This document shows positions 8,546 to 18,175 of a stretch of 64,000 nucleotides of DNA, one piece after another. Position numbers and translations under genes: made by a program. The stretch comes from Hymenobacter amundsenii (GTDB lineage: Bacteria; Bacteroidota; Bacteroidia; Cytophagales; Hymenobacteraceae). Under the pieces are notes generated by a model. It saw only the letters and a list, made by a program, of their open reading frames with translations. It had not been told where the DNA came from and ran no database searches. Where the stretch lies: assembly GCF_002204745.1 (NCBI RefSeq), contig NZ_NIRR01000019.1, forward strand, positions 1 to 64,000, read 5' to 3'. The first letter of the stretch is position 1; each line of letters opens with the position of its first letter.

Positions 8546-9491
8546 TTTCACGGGCCTAGTGGCCGGTTTGCTTGGGGCTGCTGCCTTGGCAGGCTGCAAT
8601 GGCAACGACTCTGGCAGCAAGGCAGCCATCGATACGCCTACCAGCGGCACGATCAACATCGGGGTTGATGAAACGTTTGCGCCCATTCTTAAGTCGCAGG
8701 TCGATACGTTTCAAAAGCTCTACCCCACGGCTCACCTACAGGCCCAATATCGGCCCGAGCGCGAGGTGATACAGGCTTTCCTCGATGACAGTGTTAGGCT
8801 GGCCGTGGTATCGCGGAAGCTGACTACGGCCGAGCAGGCCCATTTCAAACGCCTGCAACTAGAGCCCCGCGCCATTCGCATCGGCGTAGATGGCGTAGCC
8901 ATCATCCTACACCCCAGCAACCCCGACTCGCTGCTCACAACGGCCCAGCTACGTGGTATTTTCACGGGCCAACTCCAGCAGTGGAGCCAAGTGAGCCCGA
9001 GCAATAAGCGGGGGGAGATTACGGCCGTATTCGACAACAACAACTCCAGCACCGCCCGCTTCGTGCAGGATTCCATTACCCGGGGTGTGGCGCTGGCCAA
9101 GGGTATTTTCGCCTCCGAGTCGAACCCGGCACTGCTCGATTACGTTGCAACCCATCCGAACGCAGTGGGCGTAATAGGCGTTAACTGGATAAGTGACCGC
9201 GACGATGCGGGCGTGCAGAAGCTATTGCGGCGGGTACGGGTGGCAGGTATCAGTAGCAAGGCCACCGGCAACACTCCCGACGACTTCGTACAGCCCTACC
9301 AAGCCTACCTGGCGCAGAAGACTTATCCACTACGGCGGGAGCTTTACATTATCAGCCGCGAGGCGCGTGCAGGTCTTGGCACCGGTTTTGCATCCTTCGT
9401 AGCGGGCAACAAGGGTCAGCTCATCATGCTCAAGTCGGGTCTAATGCCCGCAACTGGCCAAGTACGCATCATTGAAGTGAAGCCCAAATAA
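8526..9491 (+). CDS. PstS-like substrate-binding lipoprotein
   Basis: 321 aa. Seen: a lipoprotein signal with lipobox LAGC (C24), then a periplasmic-binding fold with TINIGVDETFAPILKSQVDTF and a C-terminal lobe containing VGVIGVNWISD. Resembles the PBP-like domain of phosphate-binding PstS, but no pstCAB genes adjoin. Within an ExbB/TonB locus it may be an envelope accessory rather than an importer component. The ATG at 8526 was chosen because it begins the signal peptide; longer in-frame extensions run inside the preceding gene. Confidence 0.82.
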   Translation: MKMMRANFTGLVAGLLGAAALAGCNGNDSGSKAAIDTPTSGTINIGVDETFAPILKSQVDTFQKLYPTAHLQAQYRPEREVIQAFLDDSVRLAVVSRKLTTAEQAHFKRLQLEPRAIRIGVDGVAIILHPSNPDSLLTTAQLRGIFTGQLQQWSQVSPSNKRGEITAVFDNNNSSTARFVQDSITRGVALAKGIFASESNPALLDYVATHPNAVGVIGVNWISDRDDAGVQKLLRRVRVAGISSKATGNTPDDFVQPYQAYLAQKTYPLRRELYIISREARAGLGTGFASFVAGNKGQLIMLKSGLMPATGQVRIIEVKPK

Positions 9492-9533
9492 GTTTTTCCC
9501 TTTCCTTTCAGATTTCCACTTAACCTTTTACCT

Positions 9534-11153
9534 ATGAACCTCAAGCCCTGGAAGCTCACGCTCCTCGCTGCGTTGTCTGTTTCTGGCTCGGCCGCCCTGG
9601 CTCAAACTACGGGTGTGCAGAAAGCCCTTGAAATGGAGCGTTACAACGAAGCCCGTGCCACATTGCTCCGTCAGGGCCAGTCGAATGAAACCTCGTTCGA
9701 ACTTGGCCGCCTGTACCAACTGCGCGGTATCAACGACTCGGCCGCGTATTATTTCAGCCGTATTCCCTTCGAGAAGAAGGATGCTCTGACCATGATTGCC
9801 GCTGGCCGTGCCGCGCTGGCTAAAGGCAATGCAACCGAAGCTCAGACCCAATTCGACGCCGCAGTAAAGGCCTCCAAGGGGAAAGACCTGAAGGTATTCG
9901 CCATGATTGCCCAGGCTTACGCCGAATCTGATGTTAAGGACATCACAAAGGCACTGGAGTATGTTAAGGAAGGTGAGGCCTTTGCCGCTAAAACCGGTAA
10001 AGACGATCCGACCCTGATGATTGCCCGTGGCGACCTTTATCAGAAGCGCGAAACTGGCGGCGGTGAGGCCATGAACAGCTACGAGCGTGCCAATACTGCC
10101 GATCCTAACAATGTGCAGTCCTATGTGCGCCGTGGCCAGTTGAGCTTGCGCTCCCGTGACTACAACCGGGCCAAAGAGAACTTCGAGAAGGCTATCAGCA
10201 TCGACCCGAACTACGCGCCAGCCTATAACTCGCTGGCTGAGACCTATTACTTCGCTGGTCGTTACGATGAAGCGTTGGCCCAGTTCCAGAAGTATATGTC
10301 GCTGGCCGAGAAATCACCCGAAACGGTGATTAAGAACGCCTCTTTCCTCTATCTGACGGGGAAGTACCCGGAGGCGATGGTGGAAATTGACAAGGTGCTT
10401 GCCAATGACCCCAACAATCTGACCATGAATCGGTTGAAGGCTTACTCGCTCTACGAGATGGGCCAGAATGATCAGGCTCTTGCTGCCATGCAGCAGTACA
10501 TGACCGTAGCCAAAGCCCAGGGTAAGTCGATTCCGGAAGACAACGTGTACTACGGTAAGATGCTTATTAAGGGTGGCAAAACGGCCGAGGGCGCAGCACT
10601 TGTGCAGGATGCCATTAAGGCTGACCCTAAGAAAGCTGCTGAACTGCGCAAGGAGTTGGCCAAAGCCTATATGTCGGCTAAGGACTACCCCAAAGCCATT
10701 TCCACTTACCGGGCCATGATGAAGGCCAGCGAAGGTGGTGAACTCACCGATAAGGTGTACCTCGCCCGGGCCTACGAGATGAATGAGCAGTACATGCCTG
10801 CTGACAGTCTCTACGGCGTATTGCTGAAGGAGCGCCCCGAGTATGTACCCGGCTACCAGATGCGCGCTCGTGCCAACGCCAACCTCGACCCCGATTCCAA
10901 GAAGGGTCTGGCGAAGCCTTACTACGAGGAGTACATCAAGATGGCCAACGCCTCCGACAAGCCCGACAGCTACAAATCGGGACTGGTAGAAGCCAACAAG
11001 TACCTTGGCTACTATTACTACCAGAAAGGCGATAAGAATGCCTCGTTGCCTTACTGGCAGCAGGCGCTAGTGCTGAACCCAGAAGATGAGCAGGCTAAAA
11101 CGGCTGTAGAAGCCATTACCAAGCCTACCAAAGCACCAGCCCGTCGTAAGTAA
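9534..11153 (+). CDS. Tetratricopeptide-repeat protein with signal peptide
   Basis: 539 aa, exported (signal peptide 1-23 ending ALA). Almost entirely helical TPR units; clear examples are around 194-260 (AYNSLAETYYFAGRYDEALAQF type) and again near 270-330 and 370-430. Ends in a basic Arg-Arg-Lys tail. Forty bp after the PstS-like gene and followed by a terminator, so it likely closes that operon. Probably a periplasmic scaffold for the energy-transduction module; substrate unknown. Confidence 0.85.
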   Translation: MNLKPWKLTLLAALSVSGSAALAQTTGVQKALEMERYNEARATLLRQGQSNETSFELGRLYQLRGINDSAAYYFSRIPFEKKDALTMIAAGRAALAKGNATEAQTQFDAAVKASKGKDLKVFAMIAQAYAESDVKDITKALEYVKEGEAFAAKTGKDDPTLMIARGDLYQKRETGGGEAMNSYERANTADPNNVQSYVRRGQLSLRSRDYNRAKENFEKAISIDPNYAPAYNSLAETYYFAGRYDEALAQFQKYMSLAEKSPETVIKNASFLYLTGKYPEAMVEIDKVLANDPNNLTMNRLKAYSLYEMGQNDQALAAMQQYMTVAKAQGKSIPEDNVYYGKMLIKGGKTAEGAALVQDAIKADPKKAAELRKELAKAYMSAKDYPKAISTYRAMMKASEGGELTDKVYLARAYEMNEQYMPADSLYGVLLKERPEYVPGYQMRARANANLDPDSKKGLAKPYYEEYIKMANASDKPDSYKSGLVEANKYLGYYYYQKGDKNASLPYWQQALVLNPEDEQAKTAVEAITKPTKAPARRK

Positions 11154-11177
11154 GAGTTGCGCTTCGGCGTCATAAAT

Positions 11178-11212
11178 AAAGGCCCGCTACCATACTGGTA
11201 GCGGGCCTTTTT
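11178..11212. terminator. Terminator between TPR gene and rluD
   Basis: Perfect 15-bp stem (11178-11192/11196-11210), 3-nt loop, T-run to the right and A-run to the left. It can serve both convergent genes. Confidence 0.9.
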
Positions 11213-11253
11213 GCTGGTTGCTGTTTTTGCTTGAGGCTTGCCGCCTTACATAT

Positions 11254-12396
11254 TTATTGTCCGCTCTGAGCATATTCTTCCCACATGGCCAGCACTGTCG
11301 CGAAATCGGCTGGTAGCTCAACTTCAAACTGCAGGTGTTCGAGGGTAGTAGGATGCTCGAAGCCAAGTGAGCGGGCGTGCAGGGCTTGCCGGGGCAATAG
11401 CGCCAGAGCCTTTTCAGCGAAAGCCTTGTAAGCACCGGTTCGCTGCCCGTACACTACCCGGTCGCCGCCATAGGTGGCGTCGCCGAACAACGGGTGGCCG
11501 ATGTGCTTCATGTGCACCCGGATCTGGTGGGTACGACCGGTTTCAAGGTTGCACTGCACCAGCGCCACCTTCCCGAGCGACTGCAGCACCCGGTAATGCG
11601 TCACGGCGTGCTTGCCTAGCTCCTCGCCCTCGGGGAAAACCGCCTGCACCTTGCGGTCTTTGAGGCTGCGCCCAATATTGGTGCGAATGGTACCCGATTC
11701 TTCGGCTGGCACGCCCCAAACCAGCGCCAGATAGGTACGCTCGATGGTGTGGTGGAAAAACTGGTTCGAAAGATGGGTCATGGCGTACTCCGACTTACCA
11801 ATAACCAGCAGTCCCGACGTGTCTTTATCGATGCGGTGGACCAGACCGGGGCGGACCTCGCCGTTGCGGCCGGTGGGTAAATCCTTTAGGTGATGGGCCA
11901 ACCCATTCACCAACGTCCCCTCCCAGTGCCCGAAAGCCGGATGCACGACCAGCCCGGCCGGCTTATTAACGAGCAGCAATTCGGAGTCCTCGTAGCGGAT
12001 ATCAAGGTCCATCGGCTCGGGACCCACCTTAAACTCGCGGGGCGGTTCGGGCAGCGTCACCGTGATAATGTCGAGGGGCTTGACCCGGTAGTTCGACTTC
12101 ACCGCCCGATCGTTTACCTGCACTGCTCCGGCCGTGATGGCATGCTGAACGCGCGTGCGCGAGGTTTTTTGAAGACGATTGAGCAGAAACTTATCCAACC
12201 TCAACAGCTCCTGCTTGCGGTTGGCCTGAAAGCGGTGGTGCTCGTAGAGCTCGTCGCCACCTTCGCTATCATCGTCGTCGTCCTCTTCTTCTGCGTAGGT
12301 TACAGCGTCCAGTACGGAAGGCGCCGCCGGGTGGGGCAACTGCTGCGGGTTGAGGGCCTGATCGGCTGGTTCTGGTGCTTTTTCCAGCTCTGCCAT
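11254..12396 (-). CDS. rluD: RluA-family 23S rRNA pseudouridine synthase (RluD-like)
   Basis: 380 aa. An N-terminal acidic low-complexity tail (about 36-48 almost all Asp/Glu), an S4 RNA-binding domain (about 64-115), then the RluA catalytic domain with HRIDKDTSGLLV (catalytic D190) and GRTHQIRVH. Predicted to make pseudouridines in 23S rRNA helix 69. Start at MAELEK; the longer reading adds 11 residues upstream. The acidic tail is an addition compared with E. coli RluD. Last gene of the minus-strand envelope block. Confidence 0.9.
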   Translation of the reverse strand: MAELEKAPEPADQALNPQQLPHPAAPSVLDAVTYAEEEDDDDDSEGGDELYEHHRFQANRKQELLRLDKFLLNRLQKTSRTRVQHAITAGAVQVNDRAVKSNYRVKPLDIITVTLPEPPREFKVGPEPMDLDIRYEDSELLLVNKPAGLVVHPAFGHWEGTLVNGLAHHLKDLPTGRNGEVRPGLVHRIDKDTSGLLVIGKSEYAMTHLSNQFFHHTIERTYLALVWGVPAEESGTIRTNIGRSLKDRKVQAVFPEGEELGKHAVTHYRVLQSLGKVALVQCNLETGRTHQIRVHMKHIGHPLFGDATYGGDRVVYGQRTGAYKAFAEKALALLPRQALHARSLGFEHPTTLEHLQFEVELPADFATVLAMWEEYAQSGQ

Positions 12397-12520
12397 AGAG
12401 AAAGTAATTACGTACTGGTAGGGCCGCACCTAGGTAGAAATGACCCGGAAATAAAACAGCAGCAGCCGGAGCAAAAGCCCCGGCTGCGCAGGTGGTTCAG
12501 TAAAACAACAGCCGAAGCGG

Positions 12521-13150
12521 TTACTTCTTGGTCTTGGTTTTGGTTTTGGAAGCGGCCGGTACTACCGACGGAGCAGGAGCGGCTGGCGTAGCGACTTTCG
12601 TGTTGTTGGCACCAGGCGTAATGCCCATCTTCTTTAAAATCAGGTCCGATACGTCCCCTTCCTTAGGGCCGTGGAGCAGCACCGGGCTAGCCCCATCAGA
12701 ATTGAGGATGTAGGTATAGCCGTTTTCCATAGCTACAGCGTCGATGTTTTGCTGGAGCTTATCGAGGGCCGGCTTGAGCAAGGTCTGCTGCTTCTGCTGC
12801 AGCGACGTTTCGGCGCTCTGCTGAAACTCCTGAATCGACTGTTGCAGGTTCTGCAGCTCCTTCTGCTTGTCGGCCCGGACGGGGTCGGGCATGGTAGCGG
12901 CACCCTTCTGGAAGGCTTCGCCCTTAGTTTGGTATTCGGTGTACTTGGTATCGAGCTGGTTTTTAAGCTGAGTGCTGTAGTCTTTCAGCTGCGACTCAAT
13001 CTGCTTGCTTTCGGGCATCTGGCTCAGCACATACTCCACGCTGGTGTACCCGATTTTCAGCGGCGCGGTCTGGGCTACCGAAACAGTAGCCGTAGTGAAA
13101 GTGAGGGCAGCAGCGGCCAGGGCAACGCGGAATTTGTTCATGGTGGTCAT
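12521..13150 (-). CDS. OmpH/Skp-family periplasmic chaperone
   Basis: 209 aa. Signal peptide (about 1-26, ending VAQ), then IGYTSVEYVLSQMPESKQI typical of OmpH and a long coiled coil (about 45-130) forming the tentacles that hold unfolded outer-membrane proteins. The C-terminal tail is Ala/Pro-rich and ends with a lysine-threonine repeat. Thirty-six bp downstream of a paralogue and downstream of bamA, so it should act in the same OMP-assembly pathway. Confidence 0.9.
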   Translation of the reverse strand: MTTMNKFRVALAAAALTFTTATVSVAQTAPLKIGYTSVEYVLSQMPESKQIESQLKDYSTQLKNQLDTKYTEYQTKGEAFQKGAATMPDPVRADKQKELQNLQQSIQEFQQSAETSLQQKQQTLLKPALDKLQQNIDAVAMENGYTYILNSDGASPVLLHGPKEGDVSDLILKKMGITPGANNTKVATPAAPAPSVVPAASKTKTKTKK

Positions 13151-13186
13151 TAAAAAGGGAATTATCAGAGGGTTAGATGCACAAAG

Positions 13187-13879
13187 TTACTTCTTTCGGC
13201 TTGCCGGGCGCGGAGTGCTCCGGGTAGCCGGACGAGCTGGGGCGGGTTCCTCGTCGTCGGTGGCCGATAAAGCCTCGCCGGCAACGGGCGTAGTAGGCGG
13301 CGTGACGGTTTTCACCGGCCCCTTCTGGCCAGGCTGGTTGCGCTCGGGCGATGCCAGACCCAACTCCTCAAGTACGAATTCGGTGTAGTCGTGCACGGGG
13401 TTGGTGTAGAGCATCGTCAGGTCGCCGGCCTTATCGAACACAATGGCTAGCTGCTTTTTCTTGGCCACTTTAGCAATGGCTTCAAACACCAAGTCCTGCA
13501 CCGGCTTGGTCAGTTCCTGCCGTTTGCGGAACAGTTGGCCTTCGTAGCCAAAAATTTTGTTGGTGTAGGTCTTGAGCTCCTGTTCCTTGGTCAGAATCTC
13601 ATCCTGACGCTTTTTCTTCATCGACTCTGTCAGAACCACTTCTTCGGCCTGATAATTCCGATGTAGCTTATCAACGTCTTGCTTCTGAGTTTCAAGATCA
13701 CGCTGCCAGTTGGCCGACAGCGTATTGAGTTCCTGCTGGGCCTGCGTGTAGGCCGGCATCTTACTCATAATGAACTCCGAATCGACGTAGCCAAACTTCT
13801 GGGCCGCTGCCAGCTTAGGGCTGAAGGCCCCAACTACCAGTGCCAGCACGGCGACTACTCGTAAAATCCGGTTGCTCAT
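13187..13879 (-). CDS. OmpH/Skp-family periplasmic chaperone (second copy)
   Basis: 230 aa. Signal peptide ending AAAQ (about 26), KFGYVDSEFIMSKMPAY motif, coiled coil (about 40-120), then a Pro/Thr-rich tail ending in basic residues. Start MSNRILR chosen because it begins the signal sequence; earlier codons overlap bamA. Lies 49 nt after bamA. Tandem ompH pairs after bamA are standard in Bacteroidota. Confidence 0.9.
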   Translation of the reverse strand: MSNRILRVVAVLALVVGAFSPKLAAAQKFGYVDSEFIMSKMPAYTQAQQELNTLSANWQRDLETQKQDVDKLHRNYQAEEVVLTESMKKKRQDEILTKEQELKTYTNKIFGYEGQLFRKRQELTKPVQDLVFEAIAKVAKKKQLAIVFDKAGDLTMLYTNPVHDYTEFVLEELGLASPERNQPGQKGPVKTVTPPTTPVAGEALSATDDEEPAPARPATRSTPRPASRKK

Positions 13880-13928
13880 ACGATTTATCTGCAGGGAGAG
13901 AAGATGTCGGGCTGCCACGCCGCCGGAG

Positions 13929-16454
13929 TTAGCGGATTTGCTGACCAATGATGAAGTGGAAGATGCCGGATTTTTGATCAGACCCCGCTACACGCGGAAC
14001 CTGGTCGAAACCCCAACCGTAGTCGAACCCTAGCAAACCGAATGCCGACATGAAAATCCGGGCTCCAAGGCCGGCCGAACGGTAGAGCTTGTACGGGTTG
14101 TAGTTGGTATACTGGTCGAATGAGTTGCCAGCTTCCGCGAAACCCAGCACGTACACCGTAGCCGCCGGGTTAAGGCTAACCGGATAACGCATCTCCATCA
14201 CGAATTTATTGTACACGACGCCGCCGGCCGCGTTCTGGCGGGAATCTGGTAGCGAGTTGGTATCGTTGGGGTCGGCGTAGCCGCGCAGGCCAATGTACTC
14301 GGTGCCCGCAATAAAGTTAGATGAGCCTCCATAGCCCAGGCCAGCGCCACCCAGCTTAAACCGCTCGAACGGCCCGATTGGCCGGCCGCTGTTGTAGCTG
14401 CCAATAAAGCCGAAATGAGCCCGGGTGTTGAGCACCAGTTTGCCGATAACCGGCGTAAAAAAGGAAGCATCGAACATCCACTTATGGAATTCAATCCACT
14501 CCGTTACGCTCGGGTGGCCGAACAGGGAGTAAGGTGGCGTCAGGTTAACGCTGAGTGCCAGCGAGGAGCCGCGCCGCGTGAAGGTGGGGTTATCGATGCT
14601 GTTGCGGGCCAGCGTGGTGTTGAAGGTAATGTTGGTAGCGTTACCGCTGCCGGTCGGGAAAAATTCGCGGCCCAGGTTGCCGTAGTTATTGAGTTTGTAC
14701 TGGGTCACCGACAGCGCGTTGCTGAGCGTAAAATAGTCGTCGGGCCAGCGGAGGCGACGGCCCAGGCTTATGCTGGCGCCGTTTGTTTTGAGCGAACCCG
14801 AATTCACATCGAGGCTGCTACCGTTGCGGTAAATGGTTTTGGTGAGGCTTACCGAAAGCGAGTTAGGCTTGCGCCCGCCCAGCCAAGGCTCCGTAAAAGA
14901 GAACGAGTACGCCTGATATTGTAGGCCGTTGGCCTGCACGTTCAGCGCCAAGCGCTGGCCGTCGCCGGATGGCACGGGCGTCCAGTTGTGGAAATCACCC
15001 GCCTTACGTAGCGAGAAGTTATTGAACACCAGGCCTACCGTGCCAATAAAGCCGGCGTAGCCACCCCAGCCGCCCGAAAGCGTAATCTGGTCGGACGGCT
15101 TCTCCTCTACCGTGTAGTTGATATCGACGGTACCGTCGGCCTGATTAGGGACGGGATTGAGACCGATTTTCTCGGGGTCGAAGTAGCCCAGCGTAGCCAG
15201 TTCGCGCTGGCTACGGATCAGGTTTTCGCGGCTGAATTTGTCGCCTGGCAGCGTGTAAAGTGCCCGGCGTACCACGTGGTCAGATGTTTTGGTGTTGCCC
15301 GCGACATTCACGTCTTTCACCCGGGCCTGTACGCCCTCACTTACGCGCATCTCAATATCAATTGAGTCGCCTTCCACTCGCGTTTCCACCGGCTCAATCT
15401 GGAAGAACAGGTAACCGTCGTTCATGTAGAGCGACGTTACATCCTGGCCGGTGGGGTTATAGTTGAGGCGCTTGTCGAGCGTTTCTTTGCTGTACACGCT
15501 ACCCTCCTTGATGGCTAGCACCGAAGCCAGTGTCTTATCATCGTAGAGGTAGTTGCCCTTCCAGCTAATGTTGCGGAAGTAGTACTTCGGACCCTCATCC
15601 ACGCGCACTGTCAGGCGCAGGCCGTCGTCGAAGCGAGCCAGCGAATCCGACACAATGGTAGCGTCGCGGTAGCCCTGGGCGTTGTAGAAGTCGAGTAGCA
15701 GTTGTTTGTCGTCGGCAAACTCTTTGGCCTGATATTTTCCCGAGTTGAATAACTTCGGAAACTTCTTCTCCTTGGTCTTCTTGAATTTGCCCTTCAGCTT
15801 TCCATCAGTGAAGGCCTCGTTGCCCTCAAACACGATTTCGCGGATTTTCACCTTTGAGCCCCGGTCAACGTTGATGGCCAGCACCACACTGTTGGAAAGC
15901 GACGAGTCGGGCTTCTGAGTGATACTGACCTTAGTATCGAGATATCCCTTATTGGTATAAAACTTACGTACCTGAGTCCGTGTGTTGCTCAGCAACGCGT
16001 CGGTCACCACCTTGCCCCGGATGAGTTTAATTTTGTTGCGCAACTCCTCCGATTGCCCCTTGCCTATACCCTCGAATACAAACTTCGACAAGCGCGGACG
16101 CTCTTTAAGGTTGAAATCGAGGAAAACCTTGCTGCCTTCCACGCGAGCAATGCTTACGCTCACGTCGCCCAGAATACCTTGGTCCCAGAGCTTGCGAATA
16201 GCCTGTCCGATTTCCTCACCCGGAATGGTGATAGGGTCGCCGATTTTCAGGCCCGAGAGCCCAATCAGCGTGTTGGGGTCGAGGTAACGGGCTCCACTGA
16301 TGGTGATACCCCCAAGCGTGTAACGCTGGGGCTCATCGGCAGCGGCCAAATTGGCCGGGGTTTGTACCTGTCCGAAAACCGGGACCAATGGAGCAACTCC
16401 CAACGTCAGGGCTAGGGCGGCTACCGGAATAAGCTTATGGTAGGAAGAACTCAT
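13929..16454 (-). CDS. bamA: BamA outer-membrane assembly protein (Omp85)
   Basis: 841 aa. Signal peptide (1-29), several POTRA domains across about 45-455, then a 16-strand barrel. Seen: FSFTEPWLGGRKPNSL, conserved in BamA, and the L6-loop motif in YIGLRGYADPND. Ends in an aromatic-rich strand. Catalyses insertion of beta-barrel proteins; here it sits directly with its chaperones (ompH x2) and 9 nt after uppS. Full family length. Confidence 0.96.
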   Translation of the reverse strand: MSSSYHKLIPVAALALTLGVAPLVPVFGQVQTPANLAAADEPQRYTLGGITISGARYLDPNTLIGLSGLKIGDPITIPGEEIGQAIRKLWDQGILGDVSVSIARVEGSKVFLDFNLKERPRLSKFVFEGIGKGQSEELRNKIKLIRGKVVTDALLSNTRTQVRKFYTNKGYLDTKVSITQKPDSSLSNSVVLAINVDRGSKVKIREIVFEGNEAFTDGKLKGKFKKTKEKKFPKLFNSGKYQAKEFADDKQLLLDFYNAQGYRDATIVSDSLARFDDGLRLTVRVDEGPKYYFRNISWKGNYLYDDKTLASVLAIKEGSVYSKETLDKRLNYNPTGQDVTSLYMNDGYLFFQIEPVETRVEGDSIDIEMRVSEGVQARVKDVNVAGNTKTSDHVVRRALYTLPGDKFSRENLIRSQRELATLGYFDPEKIGLNPVPNQADGTVDINYTVEEKPSDQITLSGGWGGYAGFIGTVGLVFNNFSLRKAGDFHNWTPVPSGDGQRLALNVQANGLQYQAYSFSFTEPWLGGRKPNSLSVSLTKTIYRNGSSLDVNSGSLKTNGASISLGRRLRWPDDYFTLSNALSVTQYKLNNYGNLGREFFPTGSGNATNITFNTTLARNSIDNPTFTRRGSSLALSVNLTPPYSLFGHPSVTEWIEFHKWMFDASFFTPVIGKLVLNTRAHFGFIGSYNSGRPIGPFERFKLGGAGLGYGGSSNFIAGTEYIGLRGYADPNDTNSLPDSRQNAAGGVVYNKFVMEMRYPVSLNPAATVYVLGFAEAGNSFDQYTNYNPYKLYRSAGLGARIFMSAFGLLGFDYGWGFDQVPRVAGSDQKSGIFHFIIGQQIR

Positions 16455-16463
16455 GTTCTGCGG

Positions 16464-17210
16464 TTACGAAACGGTTAGCTGCTCACTGGTTTTCCCGAAC
16501 CGACGCTCCCGCTGCTGATAGGCACGCAAGGCATCGTACAAATGCTCACGCCGGAAGTCCGGCCAAAGCAAGTCGGTAATAAACAGTTCCGTGTAGGCTA
16601 ATTGCCACAACAAAAAATTACTGATGCGCTGTTCGCCGCTGGTCCGGATCAACAGCTCGGGATCGGGCATACCAGCCGTCGACAGGAACCCTGCAAGGGT
16701 AGCTTCCGTAACCTGCTCGGGTTGGAGCCGCCCAGCAGCCACTTCGGTAGCTACGCGCCGAGCAGCCTGCGCCAAATCCCAGCGGCCACTGTAGCTGAGG
16801 GCGAGTACGAGCGTCATACGGGAGCCGTTTTTGGTCAGCTCCATGGCTTCCGCCAGCTCCTTTTGGCAGGAAGTCGGCAAGTTCTCGATCTGCCCAATGG
16901 CCTCCAAGCGGATGCTGTTTTTTAGCAGGGTCGGAGTCTCCTTGCGGATAGTGTGCACCAGCAGCTGCATCAGCGCCATTACCTCGTGGGCCGGGCGGGC
17001 CCAGTTTTCGGTGGAGAAGGCATAGAGCGTCAGGTAGCGTACGCCGGCTTCGGCAGCACCCTCCACCGTCTCCCGAACCGCCGTAATGGCGCTCTGGTGG
17101 CCGAAGATGCGTAAGCCGCCTTTCTGCTTGGCCCAGCGCCCATTGCCATCCATGATGATAGCGACGTGCGCGGGAATATTCTGGGAGTCAATTTCGGACC
17201 GGACGGCCAT
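16464..17210 (-). CDS. uppS: Isoprenyl (undecaprenyl diphosphate) synthase
   Basis: 248 aa. cis-prenyltransferase adding isopentenyl units to farnesyl-PP to give the C55 carrier for peptidoglycan and LPS. Seen: HVAIIMDGNGRWAK with catalytic D21, YAFSTENWARP and the C-terminal RTSGEQRISNFLLWQ. Nine nt upstream of bamA, same operon. Normal length. Confidence 0.96.
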   Translation of the reverse strand: MAVRSEIDSQNIPAHVAIIMDGNGRWAKQKGGLRIFGHQSAITAVRETVEGAAEAGVRYLTLYAFSTENWARPAHEVMALMQLLVHTIRKETPTLLKNSIRLEAIGQIENLPTSCQKELAEAMELTKNGSRMTLVLALSYSGRWDLAQAARRVATEVAAGRLQPEQVTEATLAGFLSTAGMPDPELLIRTSGEQRISNFLLWQLAYTELFITDLLWPDFRREHLYDALRAYQQRERRFGKTSEQLTVS

Positions 17211-17366
17211 TGGCGCTTTTTGCGTAAAGAGGCCGCAAGTTACGTAAATGGTTGCATTCCGGCCGGTCCAATTACCCTATCCCACCAACTACCTGTACGC
17301 CCGCGCCCCCGCTACATTCTTAACGAGGGCGCGGAGGCAAGCTCAGCTATAGCTATCAAGTGGAAA

Positions 17367-18128
17367 TTACCGTTTCTGTTTACCAGTTTCCTGCCCCGTA
17401 TCCGGACACAGAATTTTATAAAAGGTGTAAGAAACGCTCAGACCGTTGTAGAAATACCAATCTTGGTCGTGTGGGTTGCCCAACAGATCATTCTGCCCCC
17501 GGCTTTTACCGTCGATGTGGTCCAGATCGTCAGTAATAGTTTTACGAGCGCCAGCTTCAAACCCCAGGTTCCAGTGCGTGGAAAGAGCATACTTAAAGCC
17601 AACTGCCACCGGAATAGCCAAACTAAGTACGCTCCCACTCTTATCGAGTGCTGGAAATGCACTGCTGGCAACCTTTGTGTTAGCATAGAAGCCAGCCAGC
17701 CCCACAAATACGTAAGGTGTAAAATGCACCTTATCGTGACGGTCATGATAGTCGAAGAAATTATATTCCATTCCGCCCGACACCTCTAACAACCCGCCCT
17801 TGAGATGAGCATCGCGGTATTGGGCCAGAGGTGAGTTGTTGCCATTGAGCCCCTTTACATTCCGGTCATCAGCCCGCAGCATCCCGGCCGTAATACCTGC
17901 ACGCAATGTAATGGGGGCCGAAATATCCTTACGGTAAAAGCCTGTAATAGCCGGCCGGTTGTTGCGAAACTGGTAGTTTGGCGACAACTCGCCTTTGTAG
18001 ACAAGCCCGCCAATTCCTAAGCCCACTTCACTAGTGGTCTGGGCAACAGAGGCGAGAGGGGCAAAAAAAACGCTCCCTACCGGCAATAAACCGATAAAGA
18101 GCGTTTTGAAAGAGAAATGCTGGGTCAT
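17367..18128 (-). CDS. DUF6089-type outer-membrane beta-barrel protein
   Basis: 253 aa. Signal peptide (about 1-29, SVAQ), then repeated amphipathic strands with aromatic ends; small barrel. The end (GLSVSYTFYKILCPD) resembles the DUF6089 family found upstream of uppS in Bacteroidota. Function unknown. Paralogue of the next gene upstream, 47 nt away. No strong terminator; a GC-rich hairpin lies at 17301-17334. Confidence 0.8.
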   Translation of the reverse strand: MTQHFSFKTLFIGLLPVGSVFFAPLASVAQTTSEVGLGIGGLVYKGELSPNYQFRNNRPAITGFYRKDISAPITLRAGITAGMLRADDRNVKGLNGNNSPLAQYRDAHLKGGLLEVSGGMEYNFFDYHDRHDKVHFTPYVFVGLAGFYANTKVASSAFPALDKSGSVLSLAIPVAVGFKYALSTHWNLGFEAGARKTITDDLDHIDGKSRGQNDLLGNPHDQDWYFYNGLSVSYTFYKILCPDTGQETGKQKR

Positions 18129-18175
18129 TGAACTTGACTGGCAGTTGAAATTAAATCAGCAGTCAAGAGATTTGA

